Counted from the stretch's first letter, positions 53,297-62,590 are shown. The stretch is DNA of 64,000 nt from Arthrobacter sp. efr-133-TYG-118 (GCF_030209755.1 NZ_JARVRH010000007.1:1-64000), one strand, 5' to 3'. Made by a program: numbers and translations. Notes: generated by a model not told the origin, from the letters alone.

Positions 53297-54016
53297 ATGG
53301 GCGTGGAGTTACGGCAGTTGCGCTGCCTGATGGCGGTAGCCGAGGAACGCAGCTTCGCCAACGCTCCGGATGTCCCAGGCGGCTGTGCCCCGCAACATCG
53401 CCGCACTGGAGCACACGCTCGGCGCGAGGCTCGTTGACCGCACCACTCGGAGCGTGGCCCTGACCCCCGGCGGTGAGCGGCTGCTGGCCTCGCCAGCGAC
53501 GGTGGACGGCCGCCTTCGCGGACACGGGACTTCAGCTCATCCACTCCAACAGCCCGACGGCGGGACTCACCGACGGGACCACCGACCTCGCCATCCTTCG
53601 GCGCCCGCCGGAAGCGGCCGCCGTCGAGCACGTCCGCATTGGTGCGGAAAAGCACTACTGCGTCATGTCCTCGGAGGATCCCCAGGCGGTCGGTGACGCT
53701 CGCGCAGATTGCCCAGCGGCCGGTGGCGATGGATCTCCGTACGGGCAGTACCACCCTTGACCTCTGGCCCGAGCGCGCACGCCCGCAGGAGGTGATCGCC
53801 ATTCACGACGTCGAGGACTGGCTGACGCTGATCGTCAGCGGTGCGGCGCGGGGCATCACGGCCGAGTCGACGGTGCACCAGTATCGACGGCGGGGTCTCG
53901 TCTACCGTCCGGTGCGTGATGCCCCGCCCGTCCCCGTCTATGCGGCATGGTCGAAGAAGCATCCGCCACGGGAGCGCGAACGCATTGTTGAGTTGCCGGC
54001 GGGGCTATATCGCTGA
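53297..54016 (+). pseudogene. LysR-family regulator with several frameshifts
   Basis: ATG 53297 begins MGVELRQLRCLMAVAEERSF in one frame; a shift near 53365 leads to MSQAAVPRNIAALEHTLGAR, LVDRTTRSVALTPGGERLLA; a third frame has FADTGLQLIHSNSPTAGLTD, AILRRPPEAAAVEHVRIGAE; a later shift gives LAQIAQRPVAMDLRTGSTTL and SGAARGITAESTVHQYRRRG to a stop at 54016. All are consecutive pieces of a LysR regulator (HTH, then effector domain), with the part between the HTH and effector domain shortened. At least three frameshifts, so no functional protein. Confidence 0.85.
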
Positions 54017-54351
54017 CTCGCGAAGGTAAAGGGCCCTACCCATTACCGCACCCGGCTGGTGGGCCACAGTCGCTCGGTTCACGAAAGGCGCAACTGTCTC
54101 CGCCACGCTTCAGGACCAGTGAGCCATCGATTGGGGAGCTCGGTCTGGTCCAGTTCCGCAACGAAATTGGCATCAACACGTGGCTGAAAAGACTCAACAT
54201 CTCCATGCCGAAGGAGGGCGTGTTGGCGATTGCTCCGACGACCCGGCCGCTCCCGACTCGGTGGGCGATGAAAGGTGCCGCTTCGGCTCATCCGCTTGTC
54301 GTGTCAACGCGGGGGGAGCGATGAATCCGGACAGCCCGACAATGTAGAGAG
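54017..54351 (+). other. Gap with an unassigned open frame
   Basis: A plus-strand frame open through 54121-54324 reads EPSIGELGLVQFRNEIGINT, WLKRLNISMPKEGVLAIAPT, TRPLPTRWAMKGAASAHPLV. It looks protein-like but has no start in a credible place and no family that I know. Probably another relic. The LacI promoter region follows. Confidence 0.35.
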
Positions 54352-54356
54352 TTTTT

Positions 54357-54368
54357 GCAAGCGCTTGC
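54357..54368. promoter_or_regulatory. LacI-type operator GCAAGCGCTTGC
   Basis: A perfect 12-bp palindrome with central CG, flanked by T-rich and A-rich bases (TTTTGCAAGCGCTTGCGAA). It lies 33 bp upstream of the LacI start at 54402 and fits the TTGCAAGCGCTTGCAA-like consensus of LacI-family operators. Autoregulation of the LacI/aldo-keto reductase operon is likely. Confidence 0.7.
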
Positions 54369-54401
54369 GAACTTTCCGACTGGGCGTCTAGGGTTCACCT
54401 T

Positions 54402-55454
54402 GTGGTTATTAGTGTTGAATCAGTTGCGGAACGCGCCGGCGTGTCCGTTTCGACTGTGTCCAGGGCCTTGCGTTCCGTGCCGGGTGTTTCATCAAAAACC
54501 CGCAAGCGCGTGCAGGAAGCGGCGGAGGAGTTGGGCTATTCGGCGTCCCCGGCCGCGTCGCGCCTTGCGACCGGCCGGACAATGACCGTGGCCATCGTTG
54601 TGCCGGTGCTGGCCAAGTGGTTCTTTGGCAAGACCATTGGTGCGGCCACACAGGAGCTCCGGGACGCCGGTTATGACGTTCTCCTGTACGAACTCGCCAC
54701 TCCCGAGCAGCGTGAGAGATTTTTCGGATCCCCGCGCCTGCACGGCCGCTCGGACGGCGTCATCATCATGGCGCTGCAGCCCGGCAAGAAAGAACTGGAA
54801 TCGCTCGCTTCCCAAGGACAAGCGGTGGCCTTGCTCGGTGCTGAAGGGCCCGGTATCGGATCCGTGTCCGTGGACAACGTCGGGGCGGGGCGGGACGCCG
54901 TGAGGCATCTGCTGAACCTCGGCCACGAGCGGGTAGCGTTCATCGGCATCCGCGATGAGGAAAACAGCAATCTGGGCGGGGTGCCGCCCCGGCAACGGCT
55001 CATCGGTTACCGGGAGGCATTGGTAGAGGCGGGGCTGGCTCGGGAGGACATCCTTGAACAGTTCGATGAGAACAGTGTCGCCGGCGGAGCAGCGGCCATG
55101 TCCCGGCTGTTGGTTGCGGCCCGCGCCCCGACCGCGGCTTTCGTCGCCTCTGACGAGATGGCCTTCGGTGCGCTTATGGTCCTGCGTCGGGCGGGTCTGG
55201 AGGTCCCTCGGGATTTCTCTGTGCTTGGTTTCGACAATCACGAACTCTGCGAGGTCGTGGGCCTGACAACCATGGACCACGACGTGGCCGGACAAGGCCA
55301 GGAGGCTGCCCGGTTCCTCCTGGACGCCATGAACGGCGGACAACCCAAGGCCCTCAGCCGGCCTGCGCGGCTTGTGGTCCGCGAGAGCACTGCACCTCCG
55401 CGGAGCCTGCGCAAGAATTCCACCGCTCCGCCGGATCTTCCGGCAACCTTCTGA
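54402..55454 (+). CDS. LacI-family transcriptional regulator
   Basis: A 350-residue regulator. The headpiece starts at once (ISVESVAERAGVSVSTVSRA, VPGVSSKTRKRVQEAAEELG), followed by the sugar-binding core (MTVAIVVPVLAKWFFGKTIG, HERVAFIGIRDEENSNLGGV, AAFVASDEMAFGALMVLRRA, FSVLGFDNHELCEVVGLTTM). The start is a GTG at 54402, with the operator palindrome 33 bp upstream. It precedes an aldo/keto reductase gene by 11 bp, so both are co-transcribed and the regulator probably represses its own operon until a sugar appears. No transporter is linked. Confidence 0.88.
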   Translation: MVISVESVAERAGVSVSTVSRALRSVPGVSSKTRKRVQEAAEELGYSASPAASRLATGRTMTVAIVVPVLAKWFFGKTIGAATQELRDAGYDVLLYELATPEQRERFFGSPRLHGRSDGVIIMALQPGKKELESLASQGQAVALLGAEGPGIGSVSVDNVGAGRDAVRHLLNLGHERVAFIGIRDEENSNLGGVPPRQRLIGYREALVEAGLAREDILEQFDENSVAGGAAAMSRLLVAARAPTAAFVASDEMAFGALMVLRRAGLEVPRDFSVLGFDNHELCEVVGLTTMDHDVAGQGQEAARFLLDAMNGGQPKALSRPARLVVRESTAPPRSLRKNSTAPPDLPATF

Positions 55455-55465
55455 AAGGAACTTCC

Positions 55466-56464
55466 ATGCAATACCGCAAACTCGGCAACAGCGGCATGTA
55501 CGTCAGCGCAATCGCGCTGGGGAACTGGGCAACCCATGGCGAAACCGTGGACCAGGACGTCGCCACGGCATGCGTACTCAAGGCCTTGGACCTGGGCATC
55601 ACCACTTTCGACACGGCTGATGCCTATGCCAACACCAAGGCCGAAACCATGCTCGGCGAGGCCCTGACGGGTGTGCGCCGTGAAGGTATCGAGATCATGA
55701 CCAAGGCGTTCTTCCCGACGGGCACGGGAAAGAACGACCGGGGCCTGTCCCGCAAGCACGTCATGGAGTCCATCAACGGTTCGCTGCGCCGCCTCCAGAC
55801 CGACTACGTGGACGTCTACCAGGCGCACCGTTACGACTACGAGACCCCGCTGACCGAAACCATGGGTGCCTTCGCGGACATCGTCCATGCCGGAAAGGCC
55901 CATTACATCGGCGTCTCCGAGTGGACCGTGGAGGAAATCCGGGCCGGGGCAGCGCTGGCGTCCGAGCTGGGCATCCAGTTGGTGTCCAGCCAGCCTCAGT
56001 ACAACATGCTGTGGCGGGTCATCGAGGCAGAGGTGGTTCCCGCCTGCGCGGAACTAGGGATCACCCAGGTGTGCTGGTCACCTTTGGCCCAAGGCGTACT
56101 GACGGGAAAGTACGACGGCGGCCGTTCCGTTCCGTCAGCGTCGCGCTTCACTTCCGAGGACGGCGCGCTGAAGACCGAGCACAAGTTCATGCAGACGCAA
56201 GTGCTGGAACGGGTGGAGAAACTCAAGCCGATAGCCGAAGACCTCGGCGTGCCGCTGGCCACGCTGGCCGTGGCCTGGGTCCTTGCCAACCCCAACGTTT
56301 CCGCCGCAATTGTGGGCGCGAGCCGGCCCGAGCAGCTCGATGACACCGTCAAAGCCGCCGAGCTGGTCCTGGACCGGGAGACTCTCGACCGGATCGACGG
56401 CGCGCTGGGCGACGTCATTGAGCGGGATCCCGCCAAAGTCGAATCCTTCCCGGAACGCGTGTAG
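55466..56464 (+). CDS. Aldo/keto reductase (Kv-beta/YghZ-like group)
   Basis: A 332-residue NADPH-dependent aldo/keto reductase with the (beta/alpha)8 barrel of the Kv-beta-like AKR6/AKR14 group: MQYRKLGNSGMYVSAIALGN at the start, catalytic Asp and Tyr in TTFDTADAYANTKAE, Lys in IMTKAFFP, His in VDVYQAHRYDYE, and the C-terminal cofactor loop GASRPEQLDDTVKA. It reduces sugar-type aldehydes or ketones, or methylglyoxal; substrate unknown. AAAGGAA is the ribosome site. Second gene of the LacI operon, so the substrate is probably sugar-related. A strong terminator follows at 56569-56597. Confidence 0.9.
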   Translation: MQYRKLGNSGMYVSAIALGNWATHGETVDQDVATACVLKALDLGITTFDTADAYANTKAETMLGEALTGVRREGIEIMTKAFFPTGTGKNDRGLSRKHVMESINGSLRRLQTDYVDVYQAHRYDYETPLTETMGAFADIVHAGKAHYIGVSEWTVEEIRAGAALASELGIQLVSSQPQYNMLWRVIEAEVVPACAELGITQVCWSPLAQGVLTGKYDGGRSVPSASRFTSEDGALKTEHKFMQTQVLERVEKLKPIAEDLGVPLATLAVAWVLANPNVSAAIVGASRPEQLDDTVKAAELVLDRETLDRIDGALGDVIERDPAKVESFPERV

Positions 56465-56568
56465 CGGCGGCCTGCATGGGCCGGGACCTGGTCCTGACGA
56501 CTCGTGAACGGGAGGTTGTCCTCGATTCTCCACTTGATCGAGGGTGAAACGCGTTCATTGCGGCTTCG

Positions 56569-56597
56569 CCGGGTGCCCGTGTTGAGCGGGCACCCGG
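56569..56597. terminator. Bidirectional intrinsic terminator
   Basis: CCGGGTGCCCG and CGGGCACCCGG form perfect 11-bp arms around a 7-base loop, between the convergent aldo/keto reductase and PxpA genes. The following CTTTG is only weakly T-rich on the plus side. Confidence 0.75.
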
Positions 56598-56620
56598 CTT
56601 TGTCGGCTTGGTGGGCGCTC

Positions 56621-57358
56621 TCAGATGTTGAGGACGTCCCGGACTGCGGCCGCCAGTTCGACGGAATTTGCCTGGTCGGAGTGGATACAGATGGTGTCCG
56701 CCCTGACTCTGACGGTTTCGCCCGTGACTGAAGCTATGGTGCCTTCCTCCAGGTACCTGTGGGTGCGTTGAACGGCTTGTGCTATCCAGGATACGTCTGC
56801 CGAGCGGTTGACGATGACGGTGCCGTCGGCGTTGTAGTCGAGATCGACATACAGTTCGCCGACAAAAGGGATTCCCCGGCGTGCCGCGGTTGTTTCGTGG
56901 CAGGTTCCCGGGAGTCCGTAGACCGGCACATTGAATTGCTCTGCGACGTCGCAGAGGGCATCCATGAGTTCCTCGCTTCTGGAGAGCATGGCGAACAGGG
57001 CACCGTGGGGTTTGATGTGGTTCAGGGGCACGCCTGCGGAGTCGAGAAATCCCCATAATGCGCCAACCTGGTATCGGACCAGGTCCCGGACCTCGTCTTT
57101 CCGCAAAACCATTTCGCGTCGTCCGAAGCCCACAGGATCCGGCAGGCCGGGGTGGGCGCCGACGCGGACACCGGCGGAGGCTGCCGCAGCGACGATGCGG
57201 TTCATCGTGCTCGGATCCCCTGCATGCATGCCGCAGGCGACGTTGATGGAGTCGACGAGGGGCAGCAGTGCTTCGTCGTTTCCGAAGGAATGGATCCCGT
57301 AGGACTCGCCCATGTCCGAGTTGAGTGTCAGCTGGGGAATCAAGGTCTTGCCTTTCAC
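56621..57358 (-). CDS. pxpA: PxpA-type (LamB/YcsF) 5-oxoprolinase subunit A
   Basis: A 245-residue LamB/YcsF-family protein: LTLNSDMGESYGIHSFGNDE at the N-terminus, VDSINVACGMHAGDPSTMNR, VRVGAHPGLPDPVGFGRREM, IKPHGALFAML and VRVRADTICIHSDQANSVEL. With PxpB and PxpC it forms the bacterial ATP-dependent 5-oxoprolinase. Neither pxpB nor pxpC (nor a fused version) is in this window, so its partners are elsewhere or it does something else here. It overlaps the amidase stop by 4 bp, so it is translationally coupled to an amidase and probably acts on the amidase product. Confidence 0.9.
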   Translation of the reverse strand: MKGKTLIPQLTLNSDMGESYGIHSFGNDEALLPLVDSINVACGMHAGDPSTMNRIVAAAASAGVRVGAHPGLPDPVGFGRREMVLRKDEVRDLVRYQVGALWGFLDSAGVPLNHIKPHGALFAMLSRSEELMDALCDVAEQFNVPVYGLPGTCHETTAARRGIPFVGELYVDLDYNADGTVIVNRSADVSWIAQAVQRTHRYLEEGTIASVTGETVRVRADTICIHSDQANSVELAAAVRDVLNI

Positions 57359-58851
57359 GCTTTCACCTGGGACAGGCTGGGTGCCCTACGTGCCGCCGTG
57401 GCCTTCTCGACCCCGTGTGCCAGTCCGAGCAGTTGCGGTTCAGAGTAGGGCAGCGCCATGATTTCCAGCCCGACGGGCAGTCCGCGGCTGGTGAATCCGG
57501 CGGGAACGGTGATGGCGGGGAACAATAGCTGGGAGGCGATGACGGTGTTGGTCGGGTAAGTCAGGCATGTCCAGCGGTCGGCGAAGATGTCCTCGTGGCT
57601 CGGGGCTGCGAGTTTGACGTCCGGGAAGCAGATGGCGTCAAGCTTTTGTTCGGCCATGATTCCTGCCACCAGCCGCTGGAAGTCGCCTTGGAGGGCAACC
57701 CTGTCCGGATACGTGGGGTCGTCTTTTGGCGTCGCCGGACCGGTCGCAATCCCGACGAACAGATCCAGCTTCTCGTGGAACTTGCCCTCCGCGTGAAGCT
57801 GCTCGATCGAGTCGATGCCGAGTTCGGGCCGTTTGGCGATGAAGGCGTTCATGTCCTGCCGCGACCGTGAGAAGTACACCGAAGTGTCGGCGACGTAGTC
57901 GTTCAGGTTCGGTACTTCCACATCGACCAGCTGGGCGCCAGCCGCTTCCACGGCGGCCAGGGCCTGGCGGATGACGTCGTTGACTTCCGCCGACTCTGCG
58001 TCCGAATCTGGGCCGAAGGCTTGGCGCAGGACACCGATGCGTTTGCCGGTGAGCCCGTTCTTGGTCACGGCTTCGGCGTAGGTACCGGAGTGGCGGGCAA
58101 TGGCGTACGCCGCGGTGTAAGGGTCTTTCGGGTCGAAGCCGACAAGTGCATCCAAGACGACGGCGGCATCCGTGACGGTTCGGGTGATGGGCCCGGCCGT
58201 GTCCTGCGGCACGACGAGGGAGGACATCCCGGTCCGGCTGATCAGGCCCGGCGTTACGCGGAGTCCGACGACGTTGCAGAAGGAAGAAGGCAACCGGATG
58301 GAACCGCCGGTGTCTTCGCCGATGCCCACGAGGGCGAGGTTGGCGGCGACGGCGGCTGCGGAGCCGCTGCTGGATCCGCCCGGGTCGCGGGCAAGGTCGT
58401 AGGGGTTGCGGGTGATCCCGCTGCGTGAGGAAGTGGAGAACCAGGATGTGGCGAAGTCCGGCATGGTGGTCTTGGCGAGGATGATCGCGCCGGCTGCGCG
58501 CAGCTGGGCGATCGCGGTCGCGTCCTGGGCGGGTGTGTAGGCTCCGGTTGCGGCGCTGCCGAAGCTTGTGGGTATTCCGGCGGTTTCGATCTGGTCTTTG
58601 ACTACGACGGGAACCCCGTGGAGCGGTCCGGAGAGCTTGCCGTTCGCGGCGAGGTAGGCGTCCTGCGCGTCGGCTTCGTCGAGGGCGGTGTCGGAGACGG
58701 TGACGATGGAGTTCAGTGCCGGCCCCTCGGCGTCGAGGGTGCGGATGCGTTCCAGGTAGGCCTCGACGAGTTCCCGTACGGTGAAGGTTCCTGCGAGGAG
58801 TGCATCGTGGACCTCGGCGATGGTCAGTTCTTCGATGGTTGTGATGGTCAT
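57355..58851 (-). CDS. Amidase (amidase-signature family)
   Basis: A 498-residue amidase-signature serine hydrolase. The Ser-cisSer-Lys triad is visible: Lys in GVPVVVKDQIETAG, the Gly/Ser loop PGGSSSGSAAAVAANLALVG, and the nucleophile region GEDTGGSIRLPSSFCNVVGL. It hydrolyses carboxamides to acid and ammonia. The ATG at 58851 has AAGGA six bases upstream. It follows the ABC permease gene (26 bp) and precedes PxpA with a 4-bp overlap, so the operon probably imports an amide or cyclic amide and opens it. Amidases of this group often act on cyclic or aryl amides, but specificity is not readable. Confidence 0.88.
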   Translation of the reverse strand: MTITTIEELTIAEVHDALLAGTFTVRELVEAYLERIRTLDAEGPALNSIVTVSDTALDEADAQDAYLAANGKLSGPLHGVPVVVKDQIETAGIPTSFGSAATGAYTPAQDATAIAQLRAAGAIILAKTTMPDFATSWFSTSSRSGITRNPYDLARDPGGSSSGSAAAVAANLALVGIGEDTGGSIRLPSSFCNVVGLRVTPGLISRTGMSSLVVPQDTAGPITRTVTDAAVVLDALVGFDPKDPYTAAYAIARHSGTYAEAVTKNGLTGKRIGVLRQAFGPDSDAESAEVNDVIRQALAAVEAAGAQLVDVEVPNLNDYVADTSVYFSRSRQDMNAFIAKRPELGIDSIEQLHAEGKFHEKLDLFVGIATGPATPKDDPTYPDRVALQGDFQRLVAGIMAEQKLDAICFPDVKLAAPSHEDIFADRWTCLTYPTNTVIASQLLFPAITVPAGFTSRGLPVGLEIMALPYSEPQLLGLAHGVEKATAARRAPSLSQVKA

Positions 58852-58877
58852 GGTGAGTCCTTGGTGGGTTCTGGTTC

Positions 58878-59885
58878 TTATTTGGAGGAGTTGGGGCGGC
58901 GCAGTCTGAGTGCGGGCCGGATTCCGGGGAGCCGGGTTAGGGCGGCGATGATGATGATGCCCTTGATGATGTTCTGGTAGTACGAATCGATGTCTAGGAG
59001 GTTGAAGCCGTTCTGGAGGGTGGCCAGGATTGCCACGCCGACGGCGGTCCGCCAGATGGCGCCTTTTCCTCCAGTCAACGACGTGCCGCCGACGATGACA
59101 ACGGTCAGGACATCGAAGACCAGGTTCGGATTGAGGTTGGGCTGTGCCGATCCCAGTTGCGAGGCGGTGACGACACCGGCGATGCCGGCGCACAGCCCTG
59201 AGAGTGTGTAGGTGCTGGCCACGACGCCGCGGGTTCGGATACCCGCGAGTCGGCTGGCTTCCTGGTTCCCTCCGACCGCGTAGACGGATTGCCCGTAGGG
59301 CGTGAATGCCAGGATGCAGCCTGCCAGCAGAAGCAGGACGACCAGAAGCATTCCGGAGTACGGTATGCCGGCGAGCCGTCCGCTGCCTAGTTCCTGGAAG
59401 GGGGCGAATCCCACGACGACGGCCCGGTTTCCCGTGATGACCAGCGTGGTTCCTGAGATGATCAGGGAGCTGCCGAGGGTGGCGATGAACGGGTTGACCT
59501 TCAGCCCGGTGACGATCCACCCGTTGACGAGCCCGGCCACGATACCGGCTCCGGCCGCCGCGGCGAACGCGACGATCGGGGCCTCCGTCCGGCCGACGGT
59601 TGCCGTGATGACGGCGGTAAGGGAGTAGATGGCCCCGACGGAGAGGTCGAAACCGCCGGTGATGACCACGTACGTCATGCCGATTCCCATGATGGCCACG
59701 GGGGCCCATTGGCTGACGATGTTCATCAGGTTCCCGCCGGCGAGGAAGCCCGGCTGGGCGATGCTGATGAGGGCGACCAGGACCAGCAAGGCCGTCAGGA
59801 CGCCGAAACGACGTAGGGTTGGACCCATCCGTGGCGTCTGCGCGGGCACGGACATCCGGGTGTTTTGAAGGGTTGTCGAGCTCAT
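58878..59885 (-). CDS. Sugar-type ABC transporter permease (RbsC-like)
   Basis: A 335-residue inner-membrane permease of the ribose/xylose (BPD_transp_2) type, with about ten hydrophobic segments. GGFDLSVGAIYSLTAVITAT, NGWIVTGLKVNPFIATLGSS and YAVGGNQEASRLAGIRTRGV are family hallmarks. It works with the ATPase and the lipoprotein of the next genes. Its start overlaps the ATPase stop by 4 bp. Although the family is named for ribose, members carry many small polar molecules; with an amidase and PxpA downstream the cargo may be an amide or a lactam-like compound. Confidence 0.9.
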   Translation of the reverse strand: MSSTTLQNTRMSVPAQTPRMGPTLRRFGVLTALLVLVALISIAQPGFLAGGNLMNIVSQWAPVAIMGIGMTYVVITGGFDLSVGAIYSLTAVITATVGRTEAPIVAFAAAAGAGIVAGLVNGWIVTGLKVNPFIATLGSSLIISGTTLVITGNRAVVVGFAPFQELGSGRLAGIPYSGMLLVVLLLLAGCILAFTPYGQSVYAVGGNQEASRLAGIRTRGVVASTYTLSGLCAGIAGVVTASQLGSAQPNLNPNLVFDVLTVVIVGGTSLTGGKGAIWRTAVGVAILATLQNGFNLLDIDSYYQNIIKGIIIIAALTRLPGIRPALRLRRPNSSK

Positions 59886-61435
59886 GATGTTGCCATATCT
59901 GTTGTTGTTAGCCCGATGCTTCCGGGCGCAGCTGCGGTGTAGGTGTGGGTGAGGATGTCCTGGACGGTGGAGCCTGCCGGCAGTTCGGCAACTGCCCGGC
60001 CGGAGGCCAGGACGATGATCCGGTCGCTGTACCGGGTGACCTCGTCCAGGTCACTGCTGCACCAGATGACGCAGAGCCCCTCGTCGGCGAGCTGGCGGAC
60101 CGTGGCAAAGATCTGGGCTTTGGCGCCGATGTCGATGCCCCGTGTTGGTTCATCCAGGAGCAGGCAACCGAGTCCGCGGTCCAGCCAACGGGCCAGCACG
60201 AGTTTCTGTTGGTTTCCGCCCGACAGGGTCCCTGCGGGCCCGTTCAGCCGGTTCGGGTTGAACCCCATCCGTCCAGCGCCGGGACTTGCCCATCCGGCCA
60301 GCGCGCCGTTCCGGAAGGGACGTCGGCCCGATGCCTTCGCGAATTGGCCCAGAGCCACGTTCCAGGCCGCGCTCCGGTCCAGAACCAGGGCCTGGTCTTT
60401 CCGGTCCTCCGGGGCCAGTGCGATCCCGCGTCGGATGGCGTCCCGGGGGGAACGGGGCCATGGAACCTGCTTTCCATCGAGTGTGAGGGTTCCGGTTGTT
60501 CGGCGGTTCGCGCCGGCCAGGGTCCGCAGCAGCCTGGTGCGTCCCGAACCGACGAGTCCGGCCAGGCCGATGATCTCGCCTTCGCGGATGTCCAGTGCCG
60601 GAAGATCGACACCCGGGGCCGTCAGCCCGCGGACGCTCAGGGCGATCCTGCCCTTGGTGTGCGCCGGGGTGGTGGGCTGGACCTCGGCCGGGGTGCCGCC
60701 GAGCATCGCGACGATCAGGGAGGGTTTATCCCAATCGGCTGTTGGTCTGCTGTCGATCACGGCGCCTTCGCGCAGCACGGTGACCGTGTCGGCGATGTCC
60801 AGGACGTCGTCGAGATTGTGGGAAATGTAGACAACCGAGCATCCGGCGGAGGTGAGTTCCTTGATGGCTTTGTGGAGGGAACGGCTGTCTTCCGGGCCAA
60901 GCGAGGCTGTGGGCTCATCCATGACGATCAGGCGGCGGTGGCTGGCCAGGGCGCGCATGATTTCGAGCATCTGCTGGTTGGCCGTGGACAGGTCCCCGGC
61001 CCGGGTGCCTGCGGGTATGGAGGTGCCTGCCGCTGCAGCAGCCTCCCGGTATTGGGCGAGGGCAGCCCGGCGGTCGATGAAACCAAACCGCCGCGGTGGC
61101 CTGCCGAGCAACACGTTGGCCAGCGCTGTCATTTCCGGAACGACGGTCAGCTCCTGGTAGATCACCGCCAGTCCGGCGGCGGCAGCCTTGCCGGGCTGCC
61201 CGCCGTCGAGCTCTTGGCCCCAGATGCTGACCGTTCCGCTGTCCTGCCCGACGGCGCCGGCCACGGTTTTGATCAGGGTCGACTTTCCGGCCCCGTTTTC
61301 GCCGACGAGAGCATGTACCTCACCTGCCCTGACTGTGAGGGAAACGTTCCTCAGGACCGGGACGTCCCCGTACTGCTTATTCATGCCACGGACGACGAGC
61401 GCGTCGGCAGCGGTGGATGGATCGTGGGTCCGCAT
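59882..61435 (-). CDS. Sugar-type ABC transporter ATP-binding protein (RbsA-like)
   Basis: A 517-residue double ABC ATPase. First half (~10-240): Walker A GENGAGKST, signature LSTANQQ, Walker B LIVMDEPTA. Second half (~270-510): degenerate Walker A GLVGSGRTRL, signature LSGGNQQKLVLARWLDRG, Walker B CLLLDEPTRGIDIGAKAQIF, the usual asymmetric RbsA pattern. ATG 61435 is 1 bp after the binding-protein stop codon, so the two are tightly coupled. The protein drives uptake through the RbsC-like permease. Typical length for the family; the frame's longer upstream extension is not family-like. Confidence 0.92.
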   Translation of the reverse strand: MRTHDPSTAADALVVRGMNKQYGDVPVLRNVSLTVRAGEVHALVGENGAGKSTLIKTVAGAVGQDSGTVSIWGQELDGGQPGKAAAAGLAVIYQELTVVPEMTALANVLLGRPPRRFGFIDRRAALAQYREAAAAAGTSIPAGTRAGDLSTANQQMLEIMRALASHRRLIVMDEPTASLGPEDSRSLHKAIKELTSAGCSVVYISHNLDDVLDIADTVTVLREGAVIDSRPTADWDKPSLIVAMLGGTPAEVQPTTPAHTKGRIALSVRGLTAPGVDLPALDIREGEIIGLAGLVGSGRTRLLRTLAGANRRTTGTLTLDGKQVPWPRSPRDAIRRGIALAPEDRKDQALVLDRSAAWNVALGQFAKASGRRPFRNGALAGWASPGAGRMGFNPNRLNGPAGTLSGGNQQKLVLARWLDRGLGCLLLDEPTRGIDIGAKAQIFATVRQLADEGLCVIWCSSDLDEVTRYSDRIIVLASGRAVAELPAGSTVQDILTHTYTAAAPGSIGLTTTDMATS

Positions 61436-61436
61436 G

Positions 61437-62534
61437 TCAGTACTCCGGGTGGAATTTGCTTGCATTGGCTGCGGTGATGAAGATCGAGCCGGGTCCCTGC
61501 GTAACGGCCGGGGCCTGGGCCAGGTAAGCAAAACCGGGGGTGTTTTCGCCGGAGACCAAGGCACGGACCAGCTGGGCGACCCCGTACGAAGCTTCCTCGT
61601 ACGGGAGCAAAACCGACGTCGAGGTCCAGGACCCGGCGGAAACCTTGGCCACGCCCGCCGTCGTGCCACCCACGCTGTAGATGCGGACGTCCTTCCCCGG
61701 GGTCTTCCCGGCATCGTGAACGGCCTGCTCCACACCGCGGGTCATGTCATCCCAGGAGGAAATCACGAGGTCGATCTTGCCGTTCGCGCTCATCGCGTCC
61801 TGGACCACCGAGAGAGCCTTGGCGGGGTCAAAGTTCCCTGGCTGGTCGGAGACAACTTTGACGTTGGGGTATTTCGCGGCCGCGGTCTTGATGGCGGTCT
61901 CCCAGCGGGTGAACAGGTCGGATCCGACGAAGCCTCCGACGGCGACCGCATTACAGGAAGCGGTGCAGGACTTGAAGGCGTTTTCGACGTGCTCGGTGAA
62001 GAACTGGGTGGTCTGCATGCCGACGAATCCGGCAGTCTCCGGTGTGTAGTCGGGGTTGCCGCACATGGGGCTGTTGATGGTGCTGACGGGCTTGCCGCTG
62101 GCCTGCAGCAGGTGGAAGTCCGAGCAGCCGGGGGCGTCGGCCACGGGCGAGAAGATGTATCCGTCGAACCCGCGCTGCACGGCGTCCTGGACTTGCTGCA
62201 ACTGGGCGGCCGTGTCGAAGTTCGCGTCAAAAACGGTCAGCTCGACACCCATTTTGGCAGCCGTCTCCTGCGCGCCCTTCAGCCGGGTCTGGCAGTAGGC
62301 ATTGGCAGCGGCGCACTCTGCCAGATAGGCCACCTTCTTGCCCGCGGGCGCCTTGGTCCCTGCATCGACGAACTTCAGGGTGTTGCCCATGGCTTCGGTG
62401 CTGGCCGCGGCCCCGGATGTCGTGGCGGTGGCCGGGGAATCGCTTGCAGCTTTGGGAGGTGCGGTACAGGCGCTGAGGGCGATTGCGGACACGAGTGCAG
62501 CGATCCCCAACGCTGTGCTGATCTTCAGAGTCAT
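61437..62534 (-). CDS. Periplasmic-type sugar-binding lipoprotein of the ABC transporter
   Basis: A 365-residue substrate-binding lipoprotein (Peripla_BP_4, RbsB/XylF-like). Signal peptide with lipobox LSAC (Cys23), a Thr/Ser/Ala-rich linker (~24-50), then the two-lobed binding domain (KVAYLAECAAANAYCQTRLK, DAVQRGFDGYIFSPVADAPG, VGSDLFTRWETAIKTAAAKY, YSVGGTTAGVAKVSAGSWTS). Four extra cysteines (C79, C86 and others) could form disulfides outside the membrane. The start at 62534 has GGAG about seven bases upstream. First gene of the leftward operon, under the divergent GntR regulator. Confidence 0.9.
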   Translation of the reverse strand: MTLKISTALGIAALVSAIALSACTAPPKAASDSPATATTSGAAASTEAMGNTLKFVDAGTKAPAGKKVAYLAECAAANAYCQTRLKGAQETAAKMGVELTVFDANFDTAAQLQQVQDAVQRGFDGYIFSPVADAPGCSDFHLLQASGKPVSTINSPMCGNPDYTPETAGFVGMQTTQFFTEHVENAFKSCTASCNAVAVGGFVGSDLFTRWETAIKTAAAKYPNVKVVSDQPGNFDPAKALSVVQDAMSANGKIDLVISSWDDMTRGVEQAVHDAGKTPGKDVRIYSVGGTTAGVAKVSAGSWTSTSVLLPYEEASYGVAQLVRALVSGENTPGFAYLAQAPAVTQGPGSIFITAANASKFHPEY

Positions 62535-62590
62535 CGGTTTCTCCAGGGGTTGGATCGGTTGGCTCCCGCAACGATTGTTGGGGCGAAGTG

